Below are positions 11,652 through 21,720 of a DNA stretch of 64,000 nt, one piece after another; position 1 is the stretch's first letter; each line of letters opens with the position of its first letter. Source of the stretch: Oegoconia quadripuncta (Eukaryota > Arthropoda > Insecta > Lepidoptera > Autostichidae); NCBI GenBank assembly GCA_949316235.1, contig OX438747.1, positions 5,752,424 to 5,816,423 of the forward strand, read 5' to 3'. The notes beneath the pieces were generated by a model, which saw only the letters and a list, made by a program, of their open reading frames with translations, was not told the origin of the DNA and did not search any database. The position numbers and the translations under genes were made by a program.

Positions 11652-12065
11652 ACTTGCAAAACTAAATATTTAAGAATCAATGTTCTTTATTGTAAGGGTT
11701 CCAAACTGGCTAAGTGCGTGTCGGACCACGCGCAGCAGGATTCCGTGATCAAAACAAGACTAATTAGGAGTTCTCACACCTATCAATTACTAATGTAAAA
11801 ACCAAGCAAGAGGAAATGGCTAACCAGAAACCACATTTTTTACGACTCCTGACCATAAAGATCTAAGAGTGAGTGGGTGGATTGTAATGCTTTTATGGGG
11901 GCGTGACATCATAAAATATTGAAATGTCTGCTGCTATTTATATTTTAAATGGAATCGTTTTAAGATACAGGTATCTTACAATATTCCACTTATCATTGAG
12001 CTGAACGTATATCGCATTAAGATTTTTCTAGTCTTATCGTCAAAGCTCGTACAAATAGAATCAAC
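11652..12065. other. Common moth repeat scrap
   Basis: Near 11700-11745, GGCTAAGTGCGTGTCGGACC followed by ACGCGCAGCAGGATTCCGTG resembles a widespread moth repeat reading AAGTGCGAGTCGGAC...GGGTTCCGTAC. The boundaries could not be placed. Confidence 0.4.
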
Positions 12066-12342
12066 AGATAATAAAAAAAATATATAAAATATCCTTAGAC
12101 ATACACACAGCGCCATCTAGTTCCACACTAAGTACCTATAGGCTTGTATTGTGGATACCAGATGGTTGATATACTACATAAATACATTTTTTTTTTTGTA
12201 AATTAATTCTTAGTATAAATGAAAACATCCTTAACTCGGGTACACATGTCCGTATTCATCAGACAAACATATGCCCCCAGCGGGATTCGAACCCGCAACC
12301 TTTTGGCCAGACTTGCTAATCACTACACCAAACAGGTCGTCA
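12066..12342 (-). mobile_element. SINE-B, near full length
   Basis: This is a second tRNA-headed SINE. On the minus strand the head reads GACGACCTGTTTGGTGTAGT (A box TGGTGTAGTG) and GGTTGCGGGTTCGAATCCCG (B box). The body follows, with GGAACTAGATGGCGCTGTG near the 3' end and an A/T-rich tail. This copy lacks about eight bases (TATAGTGG) between the boxes that other copies carry. Confidence 0.8.
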
Positions 12343-12369
12343 ATAGATAGTTGCGATGTGGTTCCATCA

Positions 12370-12705
12370 TATATTTTTTTTCACGCACGACGGGTTCGCA
12401 CTTGACTACAATCACACCTGATGTTAAGTGAAGATGAAGTCGAAGGTGGAAGCGTACTGACCCGGAAACCCCAACACATTTGGGGGACTGGCTATCTTAT
12501 CTCTGACAACCGGAACACAACAATGCTATTAACATTGCTGCTTGGCGGCAGATTTAGATAAGATGGTGGTAGCTAGCCAGACGGACATTTAAGATGCCCT
12601 ACCACCAACCAAACCGAGTACTTAAACATGTACCCCGCTTGGGATCGAACCCGCGACCTACGAATCGTAAACTCAATGTTGTTTACATTGAGCCACGGAG
12701 GCGGT
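12370..12705 (-). mobile_element. SINE-A, full length
   Basis: It lies only about 30 bp from the SINE-B copy, in the same orientation. The tail variant is TTTTCACGCACGACGGGTTC and the head end is GAGCCACGGAGGCGGTT. Confidence 0.8.
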
Positions 12706-13697
12706 TATTTATATCATAAATAGAAGGTGAAATTACATTCTTGTAATTCCTGTTTACTGGTGACTCTACTCCCGTTTACGAACAATTTTCCACTGGGAAC
12801 TTTAGCCGAATTCAGCCGAAATATTATTAGACTTCCATAAAGGTGGTTTCAGGATGGTTTACTTGGTATGGGTAATCGACAATTTTTTGATCGAATTCAA
12901 CATACGGTTCCTTGGGCAAAGTTGTTCGTAATCAAGAGCGACGTCGTCAGTTAATGGGAATTACACGAATTTAAATTCACCCTGTATGTCTTTACAATAA
13001 TAAATATTTGTATTAGAACAACGAAAATTCATTTGGTATACACATTATCAGTGGACGAGAGAAAGATGGGGTGACCATTTCCACTTTGATGGAAAACTAG
13101 AGGATCTAGACATTAATGTAAATACAAGACAACATAAAAAAAGAATAGAACCGAACTGACTCTTCCAAGGGTGTAGTGAAAGGCGACTGGAGTTTCCACC
13201 AAAAAACATCTATAAATTATGTCAAATCTCTTCTGTAGGCGTTGTAAATATTATTAACAATACGAAATATCAACTAAGTAGTCTCTGAGGAAAACAGCTG
13301 TGACATACAGACGGACACGCAGACAGTTATAAAACTATAAAACTGTCAATGTCGTGGGAAATTGAATGTTGTAACAGTAATAAGCGCTGGTTTAATACAC
13401 AGATTCATTGTCAACAGTGTGTATAAAGTTCACAGTTAATCATTGGGTAATTAATATAAACATTTATTTTTGTGTAAAAGGTCATGTTGGCACGAATAAG
13501 CACACTGTTTGGGGTAATGGCAATAAAAACTAATTAGGTACCCTCTAAAATGGTAAAATTAGCGCGCGTTTTACATTTACTTGTTTTTGGCTTCGCCAGA
13601 ACCCACGCACGCTCCATATAGATAAAAATGGATCTTTCATATTTTCAAACGGTGCAACGTCGATGATTGGGGTTTACGCAAAAGGGTCACTCAAATG
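12706..13697. other. Anonymous DNA with two repeat scraps
   Basis: A 40-bp word at 12948-12987 ending in CACCCTGTAT matches 35435-35474 with one mismatch. A weak DR-C fragment lies at 13140-13212 (AATAGAACCGAACTGACTCT, then GCGACTGGAGTTTCCACC). No gene was seen. Confidence 0.45.
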
Positions 13698-13815
13698 TAT
13701 CATCATCATATCAGCCGAAAGACGTCCACTGCTAGACATAGGCCTCCCCCAAAGATTTCTACAACAACCGTTGCTACGCTGACCGCATCCAGCGGCTTCC
13801 CGCTGCGTCTTCCGC
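13698..13815 (-). mobile_element. RTE-type LINE, 3' end
   Basis: On the minus strand the sequence translates to ...GEAYV-stop-QWTSFG-stop, followed by a (GAT)n tail. The C-terminus GEAYVQQWTSFG is typical of moth RTE retrotransposons, where reverse transcriptase ORFs end in (E/D)AYVQQW. The in-frame stop shows that the copy is dead. Everything 5' of about 13815 is missing. Confidence 0.65.
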
Positions 13816-14163
13816 AAATGTATACTCAAATGTCGTATACATTAAAATTTTAAAACAACAACAAAACGGGAATTATGTGCAAAAGGTAATATAACATTTC
13901 TGACTAATTAGATGATACGTAAGAATGGAAATGAACAGCTCGGCGATATTCAGTAAATTTTTTTTTTTTGTTTTGTTTCTGGAGAGACGGCCAAGGCCAA
14001 GGAGATACTTCCATCTTACAAGTAAGATGGAAGACCAGTAAATAAAAATAATTTTTGACATCTCCAGTAATAGAAAAGACAGAAATATTGTTTCTGTCAT
14101 CATTTTATGACGCAATTTTTTACGTCTACTTTTGTGAATATAGCTTTTATACTGTTCGATCAT
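13816..14163. other. Anonymous DNA
   Basis: Contains poly-T and a local inverted pair around 14005-14040 (TACTTCCATCTTACAAGTAAGATGGAAGA, arms CTTCCATCTTAC / GTAAGATGGAAG, short loop). No gene was seen. Confidence 0.35.
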
Positions 14164-14300
14164 CTAACTAATATTATAAATGCGAAAGTGTGGATGTTTG
14201 TTAGTTTGTTTGTCTGCTGCTCAATCACGGCTAAACGAATGAACGGATATGTGAAAAAACCTAATAAAATTAAGCAGATTTTAACAAAAACTAAAATTTA
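14164..14300 (+). mobile_element. Helitron-like element, 5' fragment
   Basis: Begins CTAATATTATAAATGCGAAA and continues with GTTTGTTTGTCTGCTGCTCA, the common start of the moth Helitron-like family. No GC-rich CTAGT terminus follows, so it is truncated. Confidence 0.5.
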
Positions 14301-14436
14301 CTAGTTGTTTTGTATAAATTAGTAATTGTTTATAAATTTGTTCACATTATGTGTTTTATCGCCTGCTCGTTGCTTGATTATTGTTAGATTTGACAGATGT
14401 CAGTGTGGTAATAAACGTCAATGAAGTCATACATAC

Positions 14437-14765
14437 ACATTTATTTTATTTTATTTTATTCAGGACAACTAACAGCTACATAATACAATTATGTTTTATA
14501 ATCATATATGTAAACAATATGTAAAAACCAACTCCGTTATCCACGACAATTTTATATGTAACTGCAAAGCCAGAAAAGCAATCCGAACCAGTTAATTTAA
14601 ATCTTAAGTATCACCAATATCCGACAGGATTTCCAAACACTGTTTCTTATATTGGTTTTTAGACAAAAAGAATATATCCACATCCGTTAGATATTTATTA
14701 TAGATGTTAGTCAGCCGACACAGGGGGGGCACGCTCCCCTGCATGCGTTCTGCTTGTGTTAAACG
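14437..14765 (-). mobile_element. LINE 3' end with (TAAAA)n tail
   Basis: On the minus strand an ORF ends at the stop complement at 14604-14606. It includes SVPPLCRLTNIYNKY, in the style of the C-terminus of jockey/CR1-like reverse transcriptase ORFs. A 3' UTR and a (TAAAA)n tail (14437-14460) follow. Sequence 5' of about 14765 is gone, so this is an ordinary 5'-truncated insertion. Confidence 0.65.
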
Positions 14766-15660
14766 CAAACAAGCAAACAATTAAATCAAGCATACAGAGA
14801 GACATGAGAAGGATCATATACTTATGAAAAATACTATTGATATTTGAGCTTGTAACTCAAAAATACGGTAGGTATTTCGTAGCCAGTCGAAAATATTGGT
14901 GAAAAATCGCGTTATATTATTTTCTATCGCTTGCTTCTCAATTGGGAGTGGTACAGACTCATAACTCGGAGATTTAAGTATTTACTAAGACTACTGTGAA
15001 AGAGTTGTCTTCAGAAGTAACTATAATGACACCGACGATGCATGGTAACAGGAAAGTACCGAAAAGCCTTAATTTTGTAATTATATGGTGTACCAATCGT
15101 TTAGCTCTCCGGCGTGGCTACACCCACATGTGTAATTGTTCGAAAGTAGACCGGTACGGGTTTCTTTGCTATGCTATTAGTGCGGCACCTAAAGCAATTT
15201 TATGGTTTACGGTCCGTTTGTTAGACAACTCATAAAACAAAATGAAGAGTTAGAACGTCCTGTACTTATTTGAATAAATCATTTGCAATAACAATACTAT
15301 ATACAGGCTGTAATCAAATTCACAACCACATAGTCTACTGCTGATTAGATTAGCCGTGCATTGGATTTGACGTGATTAAAGAAAATTAATGTGATTGCAC
15401 ATTAACGCATACATGCACGAACCTCTATTCATGTATTTGGAGTGCTGAAATGTGTTTGAACGTTATTTTTTAAAATTTTAATCACAGTAAAATACACATA
15501 CAGTCCTAATCTGTATCCATAGACCATCAGGGAAGTAGACGAATTTAATTACATGCTGTATATTTCGTTCATTGTAACAAGAAAGTGAAGCAGGGCGTAG
15601 AATGAAGTGTTGTCCGTGACTTTTTTAATATAGCAAGGCAAGACAAATAGCATTTTTTAA
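14766..15660. other. Anonymous DNA
   Basis: The ORF at 14996-15235 (79 codons) is unrecognised and has no splice sites that make a better model. No repeat partner was seen. Confidence 0.3.
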
Positions 15661-15822
15661 ATTTTGTGCACAACAGGTTGTTACTTGACCTCAATCACAC
15701 CTGATGTTAAGTGAAGATGAGGTCGAAGGTGGAAGCGTACTGACCCGGAAACCCCAACACATTTGGGGGACTGGCTATCTTATCACTCTAGTTATTATCC
15801 ACTACACCAACCGGTCGTCGAT
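15661..15822 (-). mobile_element. Chimeric SINE: SINE-A tail joined to SINE-B head
   Basis: 15661-15783 is the SINE-A 3' half (GCACAACAGGTTGTTACTTG to GACTGGCTATCTTATC). About four bases later, 15787-15822 is the SINE-B tRNA head (TTATCCACTACACCAACCGG, then TCGTCG). Both are in minus orientation, so the joint reads as a SINE-B head followed by a SINE-A tail. Confidence 0.7.
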
Positions 15823-17169
15823 TGATAGAATGATTATGACTTACTGATAAAAAAAGGATCTTCTGTCACAGAAACACAAATATGCCATGCGCAAACAAAC
15901 ATGCTTCTACTAATTAATGTTTTAAAGCACCACATGCATGTTAGTCTCGGTAACCGTGAGAAAAAATCTACCTTCATGTAGAGGTAACTCGATCTGCATT
16001 GCATTAAAATCACTAGTGATTTTTTTTAGCCTAAACTAATTATCTGAGTCTTTGTTTGGCTTCGGTCGTCGGGTCTAAGAAGTACTGTCACGGTTTTTGC
16101 TGTTATTATAATTATGAAGAATATTACCTATTTATTTAACCATCAAGATAATTCAATTAATTACACAATCATACTAGTCCGTATCTTATACTGCGACAAG
16201 TTCCGGATCCCATAACCGAGGTCCATTGCAGTATATTATTATATATATATAGAGGTTATTAGCGAACTAAACGAACGAACGAAATGAAAACGAACATAAT
16301 TTTAAATATTTGTTTCGTATGTTTAAATAAATTTATGTCAACTTGAATTCGATTGCGAGAGAGTATTCGCGGTCACCCACTGGACCTGGATATATAGATT
16401 TCATTGTTACAGGAAGTACAGAAAAGTGCCGTTAGCTCTATTAGGTCTTATATAATTTCATTGGCAACCTCGTTTGGAACTATTAATCTCTAGAGGACGC
16501 CATACACAATAAAAGTTTTATGATTATAACGTCGAGAGGCGGGTTGTGTGTCTGAATAATGTGAACTATAGACAGGACCCATTTCGTTGCTGTGTTTCTT
16601 AAAAATCGAGAGGGAATCGTCTAGAAATAAACATTTACTTTATCGTCAGATGAAAACAGTTATGACGTGATGAAACGCGCAGGCAATAAATGGAATAATT
16701 TTTACTTCCCTTCCTATACATAATGGAGTTTTTATAAACCAGTGTTGCAAGGCCATAAAACATTTTACGGGCGGCCGCTAAAACAGACACTCCTTTAATA
16801 ACTTGTCCTTTATTATTATGGCCGCAGTAAATGATCATCGCTCCATATTTCTAACGATGCTTTCTAATGTAATACATATGTTGCAATATCTATCATTTAA
16901 TTACAGGTAATCATAGACCGGAATGGGTAGATCAATTTACCTTAGGTACTAGTTAAATTCAACCGTATTTCTCGTGTGATAACTATTTAATCAAAATTTG
17001 TATGCGACTTAGGTCCTTTTCAAACTGAGAGCACTAAATGTGCAAGTCTATGTGTTTTGGTTGAAAGTCCCTTAGCCGACATAAGTCGTTAAATGGGTGT
17101 CGCCATGGAAAGACGGGTTCCATTTTCGTGCCGAAACCACACAGCATGCTGCAGTATAATGATTTATAC
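15823..17169. other. Anonymous DNA with a minus-strand DR-C fragment
   Basis: A DR-C copy reads in reverse at 17049-17155 (GTCCCTTAGCCGACATAAG, then GAAACCACACAGCATGC). The rest has no gene or repeat I can support. A short (AT)n run lies near 16240. Confidence 0.4.
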
Positions 17170-17815
17170 CGGATGAGTTTTTTTACCGTAAGGAAAAAAA
17201 TATTAGCTATGTGAAATAGAAGTTATTGGCTTATGTAGTAAAATTTTTTTTTTTTTTCAAAAACGCACGCGCCCGCCTTCGAAGGATTTTTATCATGCGA
17301 AATTCATTTGGAACTCATATTTTCTCAAAGTTTTCTTTATTTATTTACTGATGTAATTATGTGGAAGAGGCCACAAAAGCGACCGTCAAATGACAAAATT
17401 AACACTTTATTCGATTATGGTTTAAAAAAAAAAGTTTAAACTACAATACAATACAAATACACTTTATTGCGCAAAATAATTTACAATAATTTTTGATGAT
17501 AACAATAGAACACAATTAGGCGGTCTTATCACTAAAAGCGATCTCTTCCAGACAACCCACAGCTATGGGACATTTGTAGGTAGAAAAACAGGTAGGGTGC
17601 ATGCATAAATATAATAATAATATCATATTAATTGACTTAATTATATAAATAAATAAATAAATATATATAAATACTTAATATATAGTATAAAACACAATCA
17701 CTAGAAACACTTATATATACTTATATAAACTACCTATACCAATAACTTCTATTTCACTTACCTAAATAATATGTCCTATTTTTTTCCTTACGGTAAAAAA
17801 CTCATCCAGTAGAAA
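17170..17815. mobile_element. TIR element (about 645 bp) with an embedded LINE end
   Basis: The left end (GGATGAGTTTTTTTACCGTA, then GTGAAATAGAAGTTATTGG) is repeated as its reverse complement at the right end (17740-17815) with small gaps, giving arms of about 60 bp. The interior holds the LINE fragment listed separately and runs of AAAT. The arms define an insertion that was itself invaded. Confidence 0.65.
17440..17585 (-). mobile_element. LINE 3' end with (GTATT)n tail
   Basis: On the minus strand: GGTTGTCTGGAAGAGATCGC, then TTTTAGTGATAAGACCGCC, an AATAAA signal and a GTATTGTATTGTA tail. This is a familiar moth jockey-like LINE 3' UTR. Only the UTR remains. Confidence 0.6.
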
Positions 17816-18252
17816 TATGAGAAAATAGTTTTTGTCTTTAGACGTTATCGTATTTTTCTGGTAAATTGCTATAGTATACCTACTTAGTTTAATAACTACA
17901 ACAAACATTCCACGCATTGTACAGCACCAACAAAATAATACCTACTTCAAACATGTGGTTTTAAGTATGACTCATTAACGTTGAATGGCTTAAGAATTAT
18001 GTATGTACCTATGAGGTCACTTGTCTGTTCCTCCTCTGGGTCACAGTCATTAGGCGACAGCAGCCGGGGCCGAGCATTGTGCCCGTTGATTGGTTTACTT
18101 GCCTGAATGGAACTCGTGGCAAGTTCAGCCATGGCCTGGCAATCTACGACTGCCTGTTGAATTCCTACTATTGGACCTAAGGCGCGATTTTTATCACCTT
18201 ATTGCCTTAATAAAAATTTCACCAATGACGTTGCTGCCCATTACTGGCATAT
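17816..18252. other. Anonymous DNA
   Basis: Contains overlapping ORFs of 61 and 64 codons on opposite strands around 17947-18284, with no recognisable protein. The word CTAAGGCGCGATTTTTATCA resembles one near 58325. Confidence 0.3.
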
Positions 18253-18545
18253 TCTTTTTTTATGCACAACGGGTTAGCACTTGATCTCAATTACACCTGG
18301 TGTTAAGTGAAGATGAGGCCGAAGGCGTACTGGCCCGGAAACTCTATCTTATTTAGGGAACTGATTATCTTATCTCTGACAACCGGAACACAACAATGCT
18401 ATTAACATTGCAGTTTGGCGGCAGACTTAGATAAGGTTTAAAATGCCCTACCACCAACGAAACCGAGTACTAAACATGTAACCTTCAGGGGATCAAACCC
18501 GCGACCTCCGATTCGTGAACCCTATTAATGAGCCACGGAGGCGGT
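18253..18545 (-). mobile_element. SINE-A, diverged, internally shortened
   Basis: The tail TTATGCACAACGGGTTAGCA and head GAGCCACGGAGGCGGTT are present. It lacks parts of the body (for example the GATGGTGGTAGCTAGCC segment). The B-box complement is GGATCAAACCCGCGACC, with an A replacing a conserved G. Confidence 0.75.
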
Positions 18546-18571
18546 TCTGTTATGCTCACGACCTTTTAGTC

Positions 18572-18625
18572 TCTTATAGTCATACCCACGGGAAGAGACG
18601 GGTTGGTCTTCATCTATTCTGGCCA
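18572..18625 (-). repeat. DR-C dispersed repeat fragment
   Basis: Reversed signature CATACCCACGGGAAGAGACG, then GGTTGG. It lies about 27 bp from the SINE-A head. Confidence 0.55.
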
Positions 18626-18737
18626 ATTTGATTGATTATGTCCGGTTGCGATGTTTATTTATTTATTTATAATTTAATGCACACGAGTACACATAAAAGT
18701 CAAATACATACTAATTACAGGATGTTGATGGTACTGT

Positions 18738-18800
18738 TATATCATCATCACCATCATCATATCAGTCATAGGACGTCCACTACTGAAGGTCCTGTGGCTG
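18738..18800 (-). mobile_element. RTE-like LINE 3' scrap
   Basis: A (CAT)n run is followed by ATATCAGTCATAGGACGTCC, then ACTACTGAAGG. This is the same arrangement as the RTE end at 13698-13815 but much shorter. Confidence 0.45.
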
Positions 18801-18834
18801 ATAGATACCCCGTCCGTCCGACGTCCCCATAGAA

Positions 18835-19420
18835 TCAGGAAATTTTATATAGGTAAGTACTAAAATCATACCCAATTCTAAACAGACAGGCAAGTGCGAG
18901 GGTCCCGTTATGTACGTAACATTACAATCGATTAAACGTTTTAAACTGAGTAACTCAAATACGTAATTAGTAACCTAGTCGATGTACGAGTATTCATACA
19001 AACCGCAAAATTAAGTTTGTTATAGCTACGTAATAATTCCGCATACAATGTGTACTAGCCTTTAGTTGTGCTATGAAATCGACCATACCTAATGTCAAAT
19101 TTAAAGACTATAGAATCTTAAAGGTTTTGTTCTGATATCTGTGGTGATGCAGTCACTAAGGCAGTTCGTACGGATCCAATGGGAGTTCAAACGAAACGGC
19201 ATGCATTGAGAAACTTGAATTTTTTACAGGAATACACAGACAGTGGTTATTCATTTATGTAACGGGACAGCAATGGTATTCGTATTTTTCCCATAATGTT
19301 TAACGTCATTTGCTATCGATAATACCACGTTCCTGGTGCATCGGTATAATTCAATACCGCGTGAGTCGCACGCAGAATAGCAAGGTAATAGCTAGGTCTG
19401 CGAGGAATTGTTGATTTTAG
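18835..19420. other. Anonymous DNA
   Basis: No gene or repeat was recognised. It lies immediately upstream of the candidate exon at 19421. Confidence 0.3.
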
Positions 19421-19646
19421 GGTGGAGACACACAAAACGGATACTTGTTCACAACATCAGTTAGAGCTACAGGTGTTTCTTACGCCCGCGAAAAGGATAG
19501 ATAGTTTCATAGTCTTGCTGCAAGAAAGGGATGATAACAATATAAATTCAGATCCAGACAGTTCGTTTTGTAAAGCGAACTTTATGTCTTGGCTTCGGGA
19601 AAATTCGGATTTCAATGAAATATCATTTCAAATTCAGTTTCATTGA
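19421..19646 (+). CDS. Candidate terminal exon, unrecognised product
   Basis: This open frame of 74 codons opens right after an acceptor-like TTGATTTTAG and ends in TGA. The codon use looks more protein-like than the surroundings (SWLRENSDFNEISFQIQ near the C-terminus). An ATTAAA poly(A) variant lies at about 19664. The frame needs one base from an upstream exon, since the only initiator would be GTG. No upstream exon or homologous family was found. It could equally be a chance frame or a fragment of an old transposon. Confidence 0.2.
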
Positions 19647-19803
19647 TGATTTATCTTCAATCTATTAAAGTACTCGTTAGCTGATAGTGGTGTTTTAATA
19701 TAAATCTATGATTATGAGATATAAACATATTATGGATTTTGAAGTATCACGTCAAATTATATTTATCTCCTGAAAATGCTAGGATGTTTCTTACACAAAA
19801 TAA

Positions 19804-20134
19804 CATTCCATGCAAACTTTGAAGTCCAAATTTTTCGAAAAGAATTAATCGATTCTAATGAAACTTTATATGTACAAGCAGGATAAATAGATCTAAAAAG
19901 TTGGTAGAAAACGTTTTCAAAATATCGAATTTAAAAGAATATATTTCATTTTTTCTGTTACTATGGAAATCTTAAAATCGTTCTAATTTAGTTCTACTCT
20001 GTTTCGAAAATATTCTCTAATAACTTTTTAGATCATGTACGTACTTTAGGCTTTTATATTTTCATTATTATTCATTTCGAAAAATTTGGACTTCAAAGTC
20101 TGTATCGAATACCGTGCGGGATAAACCGTCTTAA
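19804..20134. mobile_element. MITE-4 copy 1
   Basis: The ends are inverted repeats. ACTTTGAAGTCCAAATTTTT at 19815-19836 returns as its complement at 20077-20100, extending on both sides with mismatches. The interior (CAAAATATCGAATTTAAAAG and TCTGTTACTATGGAAA) matches the reverse complement of 41768-42034. There is no coding capacity. Confidence 0.7.
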
Positions 20135-20221
20135 ATAACAATAATAGATTTTTCACTATAAACTGATGTAATAGACCTTTCTTGTAAAAAATGTTGTCAT
20201 TTTTACTATATGGAACTATTA

Positions 20222-20425
20222 TGACATGTGTACCCGAGTTATGGATGTTTTTCATTTATATACATATATATATATATATATTGTATATGTATTTATTTAC
20301 AAAAAAAATGTATTTGTGTAGTGTATCAACCATCTTGTATCCACAACACAAGCCCAGTTAGCGTGGAACTAGATGGCGCTGTCTGTATTTGTCCAAGGAT
20401 ATTTATTTATTTATTATTATTATTT
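20222..20425 (+). mobile_element. SINE-B, headless copy with (AT)n expansion
   Basis: Plus orientation, beginning at GTGTACCCGAGTTATGGATG, so the tRNA head is missing. It runs through GGAACTAGATGGCGCTGTC to a (TTTA)n tail. An (AT)n microsatellite has grown inside the copy at 20258-20282. Confidence 0.7.
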
Positions 20426-21586
20426 ATTATTATTATATAAGGTACTAAATCAATGCTGGATGAGGTGGTAGTTATGAAAAAATAAGTAATCTCCTGAGTA
20501 ACTGAGCCAAATGTCAAACTTAGATATAGGAGAATAGGTAACACAATATTTGAAACGACAATTACTTCTCCATCTTTAATATACAGTCTCATCGCATTGA
20601 TTCGCTCAGCTTTGAGTGCTATAGCACCTTAATTGACGTTGATAAAGTTACCGTGGGACCTTCGACACTTTGTAAAGCTAAATGCTTTAGGCTAAGTGAA
20701 CTCAAACATAAGTTACTGTGATTCACCTGGCAGACATTAACATGTGAGTTTTTATATCCTTGTCCTGACCTGGTGACATGAATCATACAGTCTCTCTACT
20801 TATAGACGCTCTGTCAGTTAGGATCCGATGAAAAAAGCGGTACAAGCTAGGCGCTGAAGAACAATGTATCCATGTCACTTCCAACCACTCGCTCTAGAAA
20901 TCTATAAAGGAGGCCCCTGTTGATGTCCTGTGGCTGATATGATGCTGCATAATCAGTGCCTTCCATTGAGATTTTGATCAAAGGTTTATGCTGTTATACC
21001 CACGGGAAAACACAATAATTTTCTCTTACCGAATACAAAAAGAAATATACACAATTCCGACATGACAAGATAAAATCAATACTTCAGTTGCCTACTTTAA
21101 ATATATAGGACCTTTCAAGCAACATTGAGCAAGGCCTTTCAGATAATAACTTTACGTTATGGTTCAATTATCACGTTGATAGGTATTTACTGAGGAAGGT
21201 AACGATATTAGTATACGAGTGATTATTTAGCTTAATGGTAGCCGATTTAATCTACTACCTGCAGATATCTTCGAATTACGTATTCACTTGGTTAAAATGT
21301 CGCACAAGTTTGCTCTAACATATTTCCCAGGCTAATTATAAAATTATTATTTATTTGGTCATTGTCTATTCAATTCCTCCTCATCATGAAGTAGGAAAAC
21401 ATGTGAAATGAAGTGAGCTTGCATAGAGGTAGTCAAACTGTGATTAAGATAAAATTAACAGTGGTAAGAGAACGTCTGATTTCTGTATGAGGTGCTTATG
21501 ATGGCCTAGTGAAAATTGCTTATAATAATTTATTATATCATTATATATTAATCCTCTATAGGTTTAAAATCCTCCATCATCTCTTC
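20426..21586. other. Anonymous DNA
   Basis: No gene was recognised. Small words near 20910-20945 (GTCCTGTGGCTGATATGATG) and 20995-21015 (TATACCCACGGGAAAACAC) are scraps of RTE and DR-C repeats. Confidence 0.35.
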
Positions 21587-21720
21587 AAAGTCAAAGCACA
21601 TTTATTGTGAATCACAGGTAGAATTTGGTCTTACAAAATCCTTAGAGCGCTATGTTCCGCCGTAAAGGCATATCTCTTGCCAGCCCAGTATAAATATTTT
21701 TAAAGCCTTCTTTGTTGCAG
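21587..21720 (-). mobile_element. LINE 3' end with (CTTTGA)n tail
   Basis: On the minus strand: CTGGGCTGGCAAGAGATATG, CCTTTACGGCGGAACATAGC, an AATAAA signal and CTTTGACTTTGA. This is typical of a 5'-truncated moth LINE. No protein-coding part is left. Confidence 0.55.

Noticed and set aside
12280..12342. tRNA genes at SINE heads (also 25290-25360, 39540-39613 and 43555-43624)
   Set aside because: A and B boxes are present but the sequences do not fold into complete tRNAs and continue into SINE bodies.
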